Below are positions 1 through 7,397 of a stretch of 64,000 bases of DNA, piece by piece (the first letter of the stretch is position 1; each line of letters opens with the position of its first letter). The stretch is from Hymenobacter gummosus. Lineage in GTDB: Bacteria; Bacteroidota; Bacteroidia; Cytophagales; Hymenobacteraceae. The notes beneath the pieces were generated by a model that saw nothing but the letters and a program-made list of their open reading frames with translations, did not search any database and was not told the origin of the DNA. A program made the translations under genes and the position numbers. The stretch lies in assembly GCF_003970915.1 (NCBI RefSeq), contig NZ_RXOF01000015.1:62001-126000 (forward strand), given 5' to 3'.

Positions 1-495
1 GTAGCGGCGCAGGGCGGGCTGGCGGTAGTCGAGGGCGGCCACGTCGGTCCAGTCGGGCACGGGCGGCAGCAGGCGGCCCTGCTCGTCGTGCTGAAACCAC
101 TCGGGGTGCTCCTGAATCAGCGCGTTGTCGAGGCTGGTGTGGTTGGCCACCCAGTCGAGCAGCACGCGCAGGCCCAGGCCGTGGGCCGTCTGCACCAAGT
201 GGCGCAAATCGTCCAGCGTACCAAACTCGGGGTTGACGGCGAAGTAGTCCTGCACGGCGTACTGGCTGCCCAGCGCGCCCTTGCGCCCGGTCTGGCCGAT
301 GGGGTGCACCGGCATCAGCCACACGATGCTCACGCCCATGGCCGCCAGCCGCGGCAGGTGCCGCTCGAAGGCCCGGAATGTGCCCTCCGGCGTGAATTGG
401 CGGGTGTTGACTTCGTAGATGGTGGCGTTGGCTGCCCAGTCGGGGTGCGGAACCTGGAACAAGTGGGCGGCGGGGTGAAGCGGCAAATCAGACAC
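1..495 (-). CDS. GH13 alpha-amylase family protein, 5' part (runs off left edge)
   Basis: N-terminal part of a glycoside hydrolase family 13 (alpha-amylase type) enzyme acting on alpha-1,4-glucans. The translation contains IYEVNTRQFTPEGT, WLMPVHPIG, GSQYAVQDY and DWVANHTS (GH13 conserved region I) and closely matches the amylase at 2702-4174. The frame is open to the window edge, so the catalytic Asp/Glu/Asp lie outside. There is no in-frame ATG; the best start is the GTG at 495, just before the first conserved residues, so the protein seems to lack a signal peptide and is probably cytoplasmic, unlike its lipoprotein paralogue. The start is uncertain because the frame stays open back to the stop of the upstream gene. 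Confidence 0.85.
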   Translation of the reverse strand, partial: MSDLPLHPAAHLFQVPHPDWAANATIYEVNTRQFTPEGTFRAFERHLPRLAAMGVSIVWLMPVHPIGQTGRKGALGSQYAVQDYFAVNPEFGTLDDLRHLVQTAHGLGLRVLLDWVANHTSLDNALIQEHPEWFQHDEQGRLLPPVPDWTDVAALDYRQPALRRY

Positions 496-561
496 GGCAA
501 GCAGCGTTTGGGTGGGCAACGAGCCGGGTGTACGCGGAAATGGCGGGACGGGTGGGCCGGG

Positions 562-638
562 GCATTTCTCGCAGAGGGTGTACTGGAACAGCTCTGCGCA
601 CCTCCGCGAAATCCTCTGCCAACCTCTGCGAGAAATGC
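562..638. repeat. Palindromic intergenic element, CTCTGCG-type
   Basis: Perfect 16-bp inverted arms (562-577 and 623-638, ending CTCTGCGAGAAATGC) enclose further degenerate copies of CTCTGCG spaced about 10-11 bp apart. It lies between the terminator of the T9SS protein gene and the start of the first amylase gene. Confidence 0.7.
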
Positions 639-668
639 TTCGGTACGCTGGCGCCAAGCGGATACCGC

Positions 669-711
669 AAAAAAAGCCGCCCCCGGCTACCGTAGCGGCA
701 ACCGGGGGCGG
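669..711 (-). terminator. Rho-independent terminator of the 733-1902 gene
   Basis: Ten-base-pair GC stem (677-686 with 702-711) followed on the minus strand by seven T (669-675), 22 bp after the stop codon of the T9SS protein gene. Confidence 0.9.
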
Positions 712-732
712 ACAAAGCGGACAAGTAAAGCC

Positions 733-1902
733 TTACTGTACGGCTACTTTCAGGGCGCTGCGGGCGCCGTCGGCAGCCACCACGTCGACCACGTACGTGC
801 CGGCGGCCAGGCCGCTCAGCACCTCGGAAGGCTGGCCGGTAGTAGCCGGGGCGGTGCGGATGCTGCGGCCGCTCAAATCACGCACGGTCAGCTGCACGGC
901 GCGGCGCTGGCCGTTGCCCAGGGCAATGGTCAGCGGCTGGCCCGCCACCGGGTTGGGGTAAGCCACGACGCCGCCCACCTGGGCCGCCAGGCCGGCGCGG
1001 CTGCTGGTCACCAGGTTGGTTTCGCGCGAGAACTGGGCGAAATCCACGGTCTGGTAAGTGCTGTTGGTGTAGAAGAAAAACACCAGCGGCTGAGCCGAGT
1101 TTTCGCGGAAAAACTGGTCGGAGTAGCCGCGCGTCACCTGGCCCTGCTGGATGTTGAGCAGCGCCAGCACCGTGGGCGAGGCCGGGGCACTGCCCTCGTA
1201 GAGGCTGTCAATCTGCACGAAGCGGGTGCGGCGCAGCAGTACCGGAATGGCCGCCGTGCCGCCGGTGGGCACCGCCGGCACGCGCAGGGTGCCCCAGCCG
1301 GCCACCGAGTCGCGCTGAATCACGCGCTGCACGATGCGCATCCGGGTGCGGGTCAGGCCCGCCAGGGCCACCGTTACCACGCCCGTGGCCACGCTGCGGT
1401 AGCTGTTGACCTGCACCGTGCCGGTGGTCAGCGGAAATTTTACCAGGTAGGTATTGGTGTAGGGCCGGGCCTGGGCCGGGATGATGAGCGAGTCGTTGGG
1501 CCCGAAGGTGAGGGCGCGCAGGCTGATGCGCTGCTCCGGCAGGGCAAAGCCCAAATCCTGCAGCCCGTTGGCGTTCAGCGACTGGTACTGCACCCCGTTG
1601 ACGGCCACCGGCCCGAAATCCACCTGGTAAGTGTAGGCGCGGGTGGCAGTGGGGAAAGCTGCGTTGGCCGGGGGCGCAATGTAGGTTTCCTGCTGCACGT
1701 TGCCGGTGAAGGTGGCCGCGCTGTAGTTCCAGGTCTGGTTGGCGCCGGCGGTCGGGGCCGTCAGGCCGGTGGGATTGGCATCCTGCATCCGCTCCACCGT
1801 GGCCGCGGTAGCCGGGAAGTTGCTCTGGGTGATGGTAATCTGAGCCTGGGCGGCCCCGGCCGTCAAGAGGCCGGCCAGGCCAAGGAAGTAAGCGTGTTTC
1901 AT
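733..1902 (-). CDS. Secreted protein with T9SS C-terminal sorting domain
   Basis: 389 residues. Signal peptide at about 1-20 (MKHAYFLGLAGL, cleavage after AQA). The middle (about 20-305) is beta-rich and I do not recognise a catalytic motif. The last about 78 residues begin VVAYPNPVAG and follow the type A T9SS sorting-domain pattern (YPNP, then VRDLSGR, then LAAGTYVV), so it should be exported across the outer membrane by type IX secretion and then anchored or released. Its own terminator (669-711) follows, so it is probably a single-gene unit. Function unknown; an extracellular or surface role is inferred only from the sorting signals. Confidence 0.85.
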   Translation of the reverse strand: MKHAYFLGLAGLLTAGAAQAQITITQSNFPATAATVERMQDANPTGLTAPTAGANQTWNYSAATFTGNVQQETYIAPPANAAFPTATRAYTYQVDFGPVAVNGVQYQSLNANGLQDLGFALPEQRISLRALTFGPNDSLIIPAQARPYTNTYLVKFPLTTGTVQVNSYRSVATGVVTVALAGLTRTRMRIVQRVIQRDSVAGWGTLRVPAVPTGGTAAIPVLLRRTRFVQIDSLYEGSAPASPTVLALLNIQQGQVTRGYSDQFFRENSAQPLVFFFYTNSTYQTVDFAQFSRETNLVTSSRAGLAAQVGGVVAYPNPVAGQPLTIALGNGQRRAVQLTVRDLSGRSIRTAPATTGQPSEVLSGLAAGTYVVDVVAADGARSALKVAVQ

Positions 1903-2016
1903 AACAAGAAGATGATGAGTGACAAAGACCAGTGACTGGCTGCAAAGCTACGCGCAAAGCCGGTAAGATTATGGATGCTGGCGGGAATGAATTGCAACCG
2001 TTCGGGCGCGCCCGGC

Positions 2017-2502
2017 TCAGGTGCGGATGACGTCGGTATCAATGGGGGTGTAGCCCAGCTGCCGGCTCATGCTCAGCACCTGCCCCTTGTGGTGGAATTC
2101 GTGGGTAATGACGTGGGTGAAGAGCTGCAGGGGCGTCAGCGGGAGGGGGCGGCCGGCGGGGGGCAGCGCGTACGGGGCTTCCTCCAGCCAGCGGCCGGCC
2201 ACGTGCGCTCCAAACTCGTCCACCAGCGCGTCGACGGCGGCGAAGAGGCCGCGCAGGGCCGCCAAATCCGGGGCGTCGGGCGGGTAGGGCAGGGGGCCGG
2301 GACGCTGCAGGCCCACTTGGCCCAGCCAGTACTGGTAGGTGCGGGCCACGTGCACCAGCAGGTCGCGCATGCTGCTGTGGTTGAACGCCGGCACCGGGGC
2401 CAGCAAATCCGCGGGCCTGAGCGTGGCGCAGTAGTCGAGCAGGGCGCCGCGGGCACTGTGCACCAGGGCGTATTGCGGGGCGTGGGGGAAGAGGTCAGCC
2501 AT
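2017..2502 (-). CDS. DinB-like four-helix-bundle protein
   Basis: 161 residues from the ATG at 2502 (ATGs at 2517 and 2508 would add up to five residues). The sequence fits the DinB/YfiT-like superfamily of putative metal-dependent enzymes: a helical core with a conserved His in FNHSSMRDLLVHV near residue 40, and the C-terminal signature THVITHEFHHKGQ near 130-145, whose His residues would bind a metal. Members include thiol-dependent S-transferases and many proteins of unknown substrate. It reads in the same direction as its neighbours but is separated from the upstream amylase by a hairpin, so it is likely its own transcription unit. Exact reaction unknown. Confidence 0.8.
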   Translation of the reverse strand: MADLFPHAPQYALVHSARGALLDYCATLRPADLLAPVPAFNHSSMRDLLVHVARTYQYWLGQVGLQRPGPLPYPPDAPDLAALRGLFAAVDALVDEFGAHVAGRWLEEAPYALPPAGRPLPLTPLQLFTHVITHEFHHKGQVLSMSRQLGYTPIDTDVIRT

Positions 2503-2529
2503 GGGCATCACAGGCAAAAACGATGGCGC

Positions 2530-2566
2530 GGCCGAGTACCGAATTTTTTAAATTCAGTACTCGGCC
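2530..2566. terminator. Strong palindrome, probable terminator of the amylase gene
   Basis: Arms GGCCGAGTAC (2530-2539) and GTACTCGGCC (2557-2566) continue inward as GAATTT/AAATTC around a three-base loop, making an almost perfect 17-bp hairpin. It lies between the amylase stop (2702) and the DinB-like start (2502). There is no clear T-run after the stem. Confidence 0.6.
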
Positions 2567-2701
2567 AACGCCTCAGGTTGATTATCAACTCTTTTAAATT
2601 CAGATGAGTCCGTGCTCCAGACTGAGCATGAGGCCGTGGGAGCAACAGCGCGGCAACATTGCTGGCCCGTCCGTCGGAGCCGAGGCGGTTTGAAGCCGGC
2701 C

Positions 2702-4174
2702 TTACTGCCCCGCCGCGGGCAGCTCCAGCACCCGGTAGCCGTGTGGGTCGATGGGCAGGGTGGCGCCGGGGGCCAGCATGTAGGCCTGGTCGGCGAAGAC
2801 GTCGTGGTAGTCGCCCTGCCAGCGCTGCGGGATGGACAGCTCCTGCAGCTCGGCGCCCAGGTTCACGGCCACCAGCACCCGCTGGGGCCCGCGGTGCCGC
2901 ACGAAGGCGTACACCGAAGCCGGCGAGGCCAGCCGCTCCAGCTGCCCGCAGGCGTCGCCGTTGGCCAGGGCGGGGTTGCGCTTTTTGAGCTGCAGCAGGC
3001 GGGTATAGAAGTCCTGCAGCGGGTAATTCTGCCAGTCGATGGGGTCTTTGTCGAAAAACTTCAGCCGCTTTTTCAGGCCCGCTTCCTGGCCCGAGTACAG
3101 CATGGGGATGCCCGGCAGCAGGGCGGCCAGCACGGCCTGGGGCTGCACGTTCGGGCCCAGCCGCTCGTACTCGGTGCCCGTCCAGCTGTTGATGTCGTGC
3201 GAGGAGGTGAAGTTCATCAGGTAAGCCGTGCGCGGGTACCGGGCGCGCTCCACGGCCAGGTACTTGTCTACAGCCGCCACGGGCTGCTGGCCGCGGGCCA
3301 CGCTGTCGAGCAAGTAGCGCAGGCGCAGGGCGTAGGTGGCGTCGAAAGCTTGTTCGAGCAGCTTGGTGTTGGGCGTGAACTCGCCGGGCCGCAGGAAGGG
3401 CGGCTCGTGCAGCTCGTCCCACTCGGCCAGCATAAATACGGGCTTGATGCGCTCCAGCTCGGCGCGCGTCGCGTTCCAGAAATCGGTAGGCACCAGTCCG
3501 GCCACGTCGCAGCGGAAGCCGTCGACGCCCGCCTCGCGCACCCAGTAGGCCATGCTCTCGGTCATGTAGCGGCGCAGCCCGGGCTGGCCGAAGTCCAGGT
3601 CGATGACGTCCTGCCAGTCCGCAACCGGTGCTACGAAGCGGCCCTGGGCGTCCTTGGTAAACCACTCGGGGTGCTCCTGGGCCAGCTTACTGTCCCAGCT
3701 GGTGTGGTTGGCCACCCAGTCGAGGATGACGTGCATGCCGCGGCGGTGGGCTTCGTCGACGAGGTGCTTGAGGTCGGCGAGCGTGCCCATTTCGGGGTTG
3801 ACGGCCCGGTAGTCCTGCACCGAGTAGTAGCTGCCGAGCGTGCCCTTGCGCTTTTCGCGGCCGATGGGGTGCACCGGCATCAGCCACAGAATGCCCACGC
3901 CCATTTTCTGCAGGCGGGGCAAATGCTGCTCAAAGGCCCGAAAGGTGCCCTCCGGCGTGTATTGCCGCACGTTGACCTCGTAGATGCTGGCCTGCCGGGC
4001 CCAGTCGGGGTGCCGGATGCGGTACTGCGGCGGCGGGGGCGGGCAGTCGGTGTTGGTGGCCTTGGCGTTGGAGTTTTGAGTGGTGGCGGTGGCTGTCTGC
4101 TCAGCTGGTTGCGACTGGCAGGCGCCGAGCAGCACGGTGAGGCTGCAGGCGGTCAGGAAAGGGATGGGACGCAT
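2702..4174 (-). CDS. GH13 alpha-amylase lipoprotein
   Basis: 490 residues; hydrolyses alpha-1,4 links of starch, glycogen or maltodextrins. A lipoprotein signal ends LLGAC with lipidated Cys19, followed by a Thr/Asn/Pro-rich linker to about residue 50. The GH13 barrel follows: region I DWVANHTS (152-159), region II GVDGFRCDVA with nucleophile Asp223, region III VFMLAEWDE with acid/base Glu251, region IV FTSSHD with the third acid Asp327. All catalytic residues are present. As a lipoprotein it should face the periplasm or the cell surface, so it would supply sugars, whereas the paralogue at the left edge lacks a signal. The linear substrate preference (amylase or neopullulanase-like) cannot be fixed by eye. 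Confidence 0.9.
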   Translation of the reverse strand: MRPIPFLTACSLTVLLGACQSQPAEQTATATTQNSNAKATNTDCPPPPPQYRIRHPDWARQASIYEVNVRQYTPEGTFRAFEQHLPRLQKMGVGILWLMPVHPIGREKRKGTLGSYYSVQDYRAVNPEMGTLADLKHLVDEAHRRGMHVILDWVANHTSWDSKLAQEHPEWFTKDAQGRFVAPVADWQDVIDLDFGQPGLRRYMTESMAYWVREAGVDGFRCDVAGLVPTDFWNATRAELERIKPVFMLAEWDELHEPPFLRPGEFTPNTKLLEQAFDATYALRLRYLLDSVARGQQPVAAVDKYLAVERARYPRTAYLMNFTSSHDINSWTGTEYERLGPNVQPQAVLAALLPGIPMLYSGQEAGLKKRLKFFDKDPIDWQNYPLQDFYTRLLQLKKRNPALANGDACGQLERLASPASVYAFVRHRGPQRVLVAVNLGAELQELSIPQRWQGDYHDVFADQAYMLAPGATLPIDPHGYRVLELPAAGQ

Positions 4175-4189
4175 GGCCTAAACATACAC

Positions 4190-4229
4190 AGGGATAGGGT
4201 AAGAGGGTAGGCGGGTGAGAGGGCAGGAG
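4190..4229. repeat. Five-unit 8-bp direct-repeat array (GGTAnGnG type)
   Basis: Five consecutive 8-base units AGGGATAG, GGTAAGAG, GGTAGGCG, GGTGAGAG, GGCAGGAG without interruption, 15 bp upstream of the amylase start. It is the same unit type as the arrays at 15590-15718 and 31704-31790 but has no clear opposite arm. Confidence 0.65.
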
Positions 4230-4281
4230 TTGTTGGGGTTGGGCGTTGGAAAGTTTAGGCGGGGGAGAAAGGGCGGGTGGC

Positions 4282-4842
4282 TTAGGGCTGCTGAATCTGA
4301 AAGTGGTAGAAGCTGGTATCGGCGGAGGGAAAGTACAGCCGGCTGCCGCGGCGGGTAAGGACGTGGTTTGGGGCCTTGGGGCCGGTAAACGAATAGTTGT
4401 CGAAGATGAGGGAGTCGCCGCTTCGGGTGTAGCGGCCCGCAAACCGCTCGGAGCCCAGTATCCAGCCTTCTTCGATGAGGTAGTGGCCGTCCTCGTACAA
4501 GACGAGGTCCAGGCGGCTGAAGTCATCGATGAACACCCCGCTCAGGACTTGGCGGCCGTAGAAGGCGCCGTGGTACCAGCCGTAGCACAGGCCGGTCAGC
4601 AGCGCGAGGCCCAGCACGGCGGTCAGCGGGCGGGTCGGGAAGGGGCGGTGCTCGGTGAAACTCAGCGCCAGACGCCACAGGCTCAGCCCCAGCAGGGCCA
4701 GCGCAATGAGCACAAACGAGCCGGCGAACAGCACCTGGTAAGCAGCCGCGACATCGAAGGTGAGCATCAGCAGGAGCCCGGTGGCCGCGACGGTGAGCAG
4801 TAGGACTAGGTTCCGCTCCCGGCGGGCAGTCAGCAGGGGCAT
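4282..4842 (-). CDS. Hypothetical membrane protein
   Basis: 186 residues. Three hydrophobic segments (about 12-30, 35-58 and 73-92) are followed by a soluble C-terminal region of about 90 residues rich in aromatic and beta-forming residues (LYEDGHYLIEEGWILGSERF). No recognised motif. It follows the acyltransferase gene with a 48-bp gap and may be the last gene of a three-gene unit (6510 to 4282). The soluble part is likely extracytoplasmic. Function unknown. Confidence 0.7.
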   Translation of the reverse strand: MPLLTARRERNLVLLLTVAATGLLLMLTFDVAAAYQVLFAGSFVLIALALLGLSLWRLALSFTEHRPFPTRPLTAVLGLALLTGLCYGWYHGAFYGRQVLSGVFIDDFSRLDLVLYEDGHYLIEEGWILGSERFAGRYTRSGDSLIFDNYSFTGPKAPNHVLTRRGSRLYFPSADTSFYHFQIQQP

Positions 4843-4890
4843 AGCGTCAGCGGACGTTAATTGAAATCAAGCCGGGGCTGTTGGGCTTGG

Positions 4891-6024
4891 TTAGTTGGCT
4901 GGTTCGGCCGCCGAAGGGGCGCGCAGCAGCCGGTTCAGGGGCTGCTCCACCAGGTAGTAGAGCCCGATGGCCAGCACGTTGAGCAGCACAAACTGCCCGG
5001 CCGGACTGGCGGTTACGTAGTCGCGCAGCCAGCCCTTGATGGTGCCGAAGTGGATGAGGTAGAACACGTAGGAGCTGCGGCCCAGCAGCTGCAGCGGGGC
5101 CGAGGCCAGCAGGGCGCGCAGCCAGGTGGCCTCGGTGAGCAGGCCGGCGAAGAGCAGCACGATGCCCGCGGGCAGGGCCACGTTGTTGAGGGCAATGCCG
5201 GCCGGGGCTTCCTGCCCGTAGGGGTACTGGCCGCGCACCGCCACCAGGGCCAGCACGGCGGCCAGCAGCAGCCCCAGGCCGGCGGCGGTGTACAGGCCGC
5301 GGGGGCCGCGCGGGGCCCGCAGCAGCCCGCGGCGGTACCACAGGGCCAGCTGCATACCGGCATAAAACTCCACGGCCCGCCCGAAAAAAGTGTACAGCAG
5401 CATAAAGCGGAAACTGCCGAACAGCCCCTCGTAGGCCAGCGGCCCCAGCCCGAGCACCAGCGCGCAGCCCAGGGCCAGCAGCCCCAGCGGCTGCAGCCAC
5501 AGCAGGCGCGGGCGGCGGCGCAGCAGCCCGAAGGCCACGGGCGCCCACAGGTAAAAGCACTCCTCCACCGTCAGCGTCCAGCCCTGCGGGATGCCCGAGT
5601 ACTTGTGCGCATCGAAGAAGCCGCGCAGGAACGTCACGTTCAGCAGCCACAGGCGCGTGGTGTCCGGCGCGTGGGCCAGCCAGGCGGGTGCGAAGGTGAG
5701 CGTGGTCAGCAGCAAGAACATGGGGTAGATGCGGGCCACCCGGTTGCGCAGGTAGCGGCCCCACCAGCGGCCCGTCCACTGCTCGGTGCCGTAGTAGCGC
5801 AGGCAGATGAGGAAGCCGCTGAGCACGAAAAACACCGGCACGCCCACGTGAAACTCCAGCAGCAGGTTGTGCAGGAAGCCGCCCAGGCCGGGCCCCTCGG
5901 CGAAGGGGTTGAAGTGGTGCAGGCACACCATGTACGCCGCCACGGCCCGAATGCCCGTCAGGGCGGGCAGGTAGGCGCGGGCAGCGGCCGTAGCGGCTGG
6001 GGCAAGTGGGGCGGCAGTCGGCAT
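4891..6024 (-). CDS. Acyltransferase 3 family membrane protein (OafA/YrhL type)
   Basis: 377 residues with about ten membrane-spanning segments. The N-terminal signature LPALTGIRAVAAYMVCLHHF and then VPVFFVLSGFLICLRY are characteristic of acyltransferase 3 proteins, which move acetyl or other acyl groups from a cytoplasmic donor onto surface sugars, lipids or secreted glycans; the His pair near residue 37-38 is the expected catalytic site. It lies between two small membrane-protein genes with gaps of 33 and 48 bp, so co-expression is likely. Acceptor unknown: no glycosyltransferase cluster is next to it. Confidence 0.88.
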   Translation of the reverse strand: MPTAAPLAPAATAAARAYLPALTGIRAVAAYMVCLHHFNPFAEGPGLGGFLHNLLLEFHVGVPVFFVLSGFLICLRYYGTEQWTGRWWGRYLRNRVARIYPMFLLLTTLTFAPAWLAHAPDTTRLWLLNVTFLRGFFDAHKYSGIPQGWTLTVEECFYLWAPVAFGLLRRRPRLLWLQPLGLLALGCALVLGLGPLAYEGLFGSFRFMLLYTFFGRAVEFYAGMQLALWYRRGLLRAPRGPRGLYTAAGLGLLLAAVLALVAVRGQYPYGQEAPAGIALNNVALPAGIVLLFAGLLTEATWLRALLASAPLQLLGRSSYVFYLIHFGTIKGWLRDYVTASPAGQFVLLNVLAIGLYYLVEQPLNRLLRAPSAAEPAN

Positions 6025-6057
6025 GGGGCGGCAAGATACAGCGGCCCGGGCCTCGCC

Positions 6058-6510
6058 TCAGAAGTCGCGCAGGTGCTTTTTGCTCAGCTCGTAGCCGATG
6101 ATGGCCGGCACGTAGAAGGTCACGTCGGCCAGCAGCTTGGCGGCCAGGATGCCGGCCGAGAAGTGGCCCAGCCACAGCGGCAGGTAGTACATCAGGGCCG
6201 GGCGGATAACGAAGGAGTCGGCCAGCTCGGCCAGGCCGAACTCCACCAGCAGGGCGCGCACGTTGCGGCCGAAGGTGCGCCAGGTGTAGCGCTGCCCGGC
6301 GGCGCGGCGCTGCCGGCGGGCCCGCCACACGTCGGTGAGCAGGATGGTGCCGAAGTACAGCACGTTGCCGGCCCAGGTGCCCGCCAAAGCGGCCGTCACC
6401 CGGCTGCCCGTCAGCCACAAAGCCAGGGCGGCCGCCGCCAGCGTGGCCAGCAACGACAGCACTTCGGCCGGCAGGTAGCGGCGCAGCCACTCGCGGAGCT
6501 TACGTTTCAT
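6058..6510 (-). CDS. Hypothetical four-helix membrane protein
   Basis: 150 residues with about four hydrophobic segments (about 16-34, 40-60, 88-110 and 118-140) and a basic, Arg-rich loop (WRARRQRRAAGQR) near 62-75 that should lie in the cytoplasm. The layout recalls small GtrA-like membrane proteins, but I see no diagnostic motif, so no family is claimed. It is the first gene of a probable unit with the acyltransferase (33-bp gap). Function unknown. Confidence 0.65.
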   Translation of the reverse strand: MKRKLREWLRRYLPAEVLSLLATLAAAALALWLTGSRVTAALAGTWAGNVLYFGTILLTDVWRARRQRRAAGQRYTWRTFGRNVRALLVEFGLAELADSFVIRPALMYYLPLWLGHFSAGILAAKLLADVTFYVPAIIGYELSKKHLRDF

Positions 6511-6511
6511 G

Positions 6512-6544
6512 GACCACTGATTGCGCTGATGATTCGCTGATGAC
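6512..6544. repeat. Short GATTCGCT direct-repeat array
   Basis: Degenerate units GATTGCGCT, GATGATTCGCT, GATGACGG directly abut the start codon of the 6058-6510 gene. Same style as the AATCAG array at 18091-18126. Confidence 0.45.
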
Positions 6545-6585
6545 GGTGATAAACGGGGGCGGCCAGGGCCGGGCCGACTTGCAGC

Positions 6586-6669
6586 GCGCCTGTAGCGCGG
6601 GCTTCAGCCCGCGTCCGCCCGAACGAAATCGGCCAGATGGACGCGGGCTGAAGCCCGCGCTACGGGCGC
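6586..6669. repeat. Palindromic element A1 (GTAGCGCGGGCT type)
   Basis: Two 31-base arms (6586-6616 and 6639-6669) pair with one G-T wobble around a 22-base loop. Each arm is itself palindromic (GCGGGCTTCAGCCCGC), so a cruciform with two side hairpins is also possible. A related copy lies at 36874-37001. Confidence 0.85.
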
Positions 6670-6704
6670 GCCCGCCCCGAAGCTCCACCGGTGGCGGCCG
6701 AGGC

Positions 6705-7148
6705 TCAGACCAGCCACCAGCCCACTACGAAATACGCCAGCAGCAGGCCGATAAAGGCCAGCGTGAGCGGCAGCACCCCGCGGCGCGGCACCACGGCCAG
6801 CAGCAGCAGGGCCAGACCCGGCACCAGCACCCCCATCAGCAAGGACAGGGCCACGTAGCCCAGCCCGGTGGCCCGGCCCAGCTGCTCCAGCACCCGGATG
6901 TTGTAGTCATAAAACCAGCGGCTCAGGCCGGTGAAGCGCCGCCGCTCTGCCACCAGCGCGGCGCTGAGCAGCAGGGCCGCGGCCAGCAACGCACCGCCCA
7001 GGCGCGGCCGGCGCAAGGCCAGCACCAGCAGCCAGCTCAGCGGGGCCAGCAGGCAGTACACCAGGATATTCAGCTCCGGGTAGGTCAGCCCCGTGGCCCG
7101 GCAGACTGCCTGAAAAGCCCGCACGATGTCGTCGAATAGCTCTTGCAT
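6705..7148 (-). CDS. Hypothetical membrane protein
   Basis: 147 residues with four hydrophobic segments (about 27-46, 48-66, 92-120 and 124-145) and one short charged loop near 68-90 (AERRRFTGLSRWFYDYNIRV). No known motif. The same-strand neighbour upstream is the GH31 gene, but a 249-bp gap filled with tandem repeats (7183-7290) separates them, so it probably has its own promoter. Function unknown. Confidence 0.65.
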   Translation of the reverse strand: MQELFDDIVRAFQAVCRATGLTYPELNILVYCLLAPLSWLLVLALRRPRLGGALLAAALLLSAALVAERRRFTGLSRWFYDYNIRVLEQLGRATGLGYVALSLLMGVLVPGLALLLLAVVPRRGVLPLTLAFIGLLLAYFVVGWWLV

Positions 7149-7182
7149 AGAATAGTTCAGACGGGTACTCGGGGTCTGTTAC

Positions 7183-7337
7183 CGGTTCGGCACCGCAACC
7201 TACCTCGCGGTTCGGCACCGCAACCTCGCGGTTCGGCACCGCAACCTCGCGGTTCGGCACCGCAACCTCGCGGTTCGGCACCGCAACCTCACAATCCTAT
7301 ACCACCCAATGAGCGGTGCTGAACCGCGAGGTTGCGG
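7183..7337. repeat. 21-bp tandem repeat with one inverted copy
   Basis: Four exact head-to-tail 21-base units (7207-7227, 7228-7248, 7249-7269, 7270-7290; unit starts GCGGTTCGGCACCG, ends CAACCTC), preceded by one diverged unit (7183-7200) and followed by an inverted, circularly permuted unit (7313-7337). The array can fold into alternative hairpins. It lies between the small membrane protein gene and the 3' end of the GH31 gene. Confidence 0.9.
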
Positions 7338-7397
7338 TCTGAAACCGGCCTGGTACGGCCGCAGGCCGGTTAGAGGTACTGCCGAAATGTTCCAGGC

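Noticed and set aside
4847-6490. 547-codon minus-strand frame over the acyltransferase
   Set aside because: The acyltransferase 3 motifs are in another frame; this one is Pro/Arg/Ala-rich without motifs.
6907-7281. Small repeat protein with a VPNREVA heptad
   Set aside because: It is only the translation of the 21-bp tandem repeat and then runs out of frame over the small membrane protein gene.
7183-7337. CRISPR array
   Set aside because: Units are directly adjacent with no spacers of constant length and no cas genes are near.
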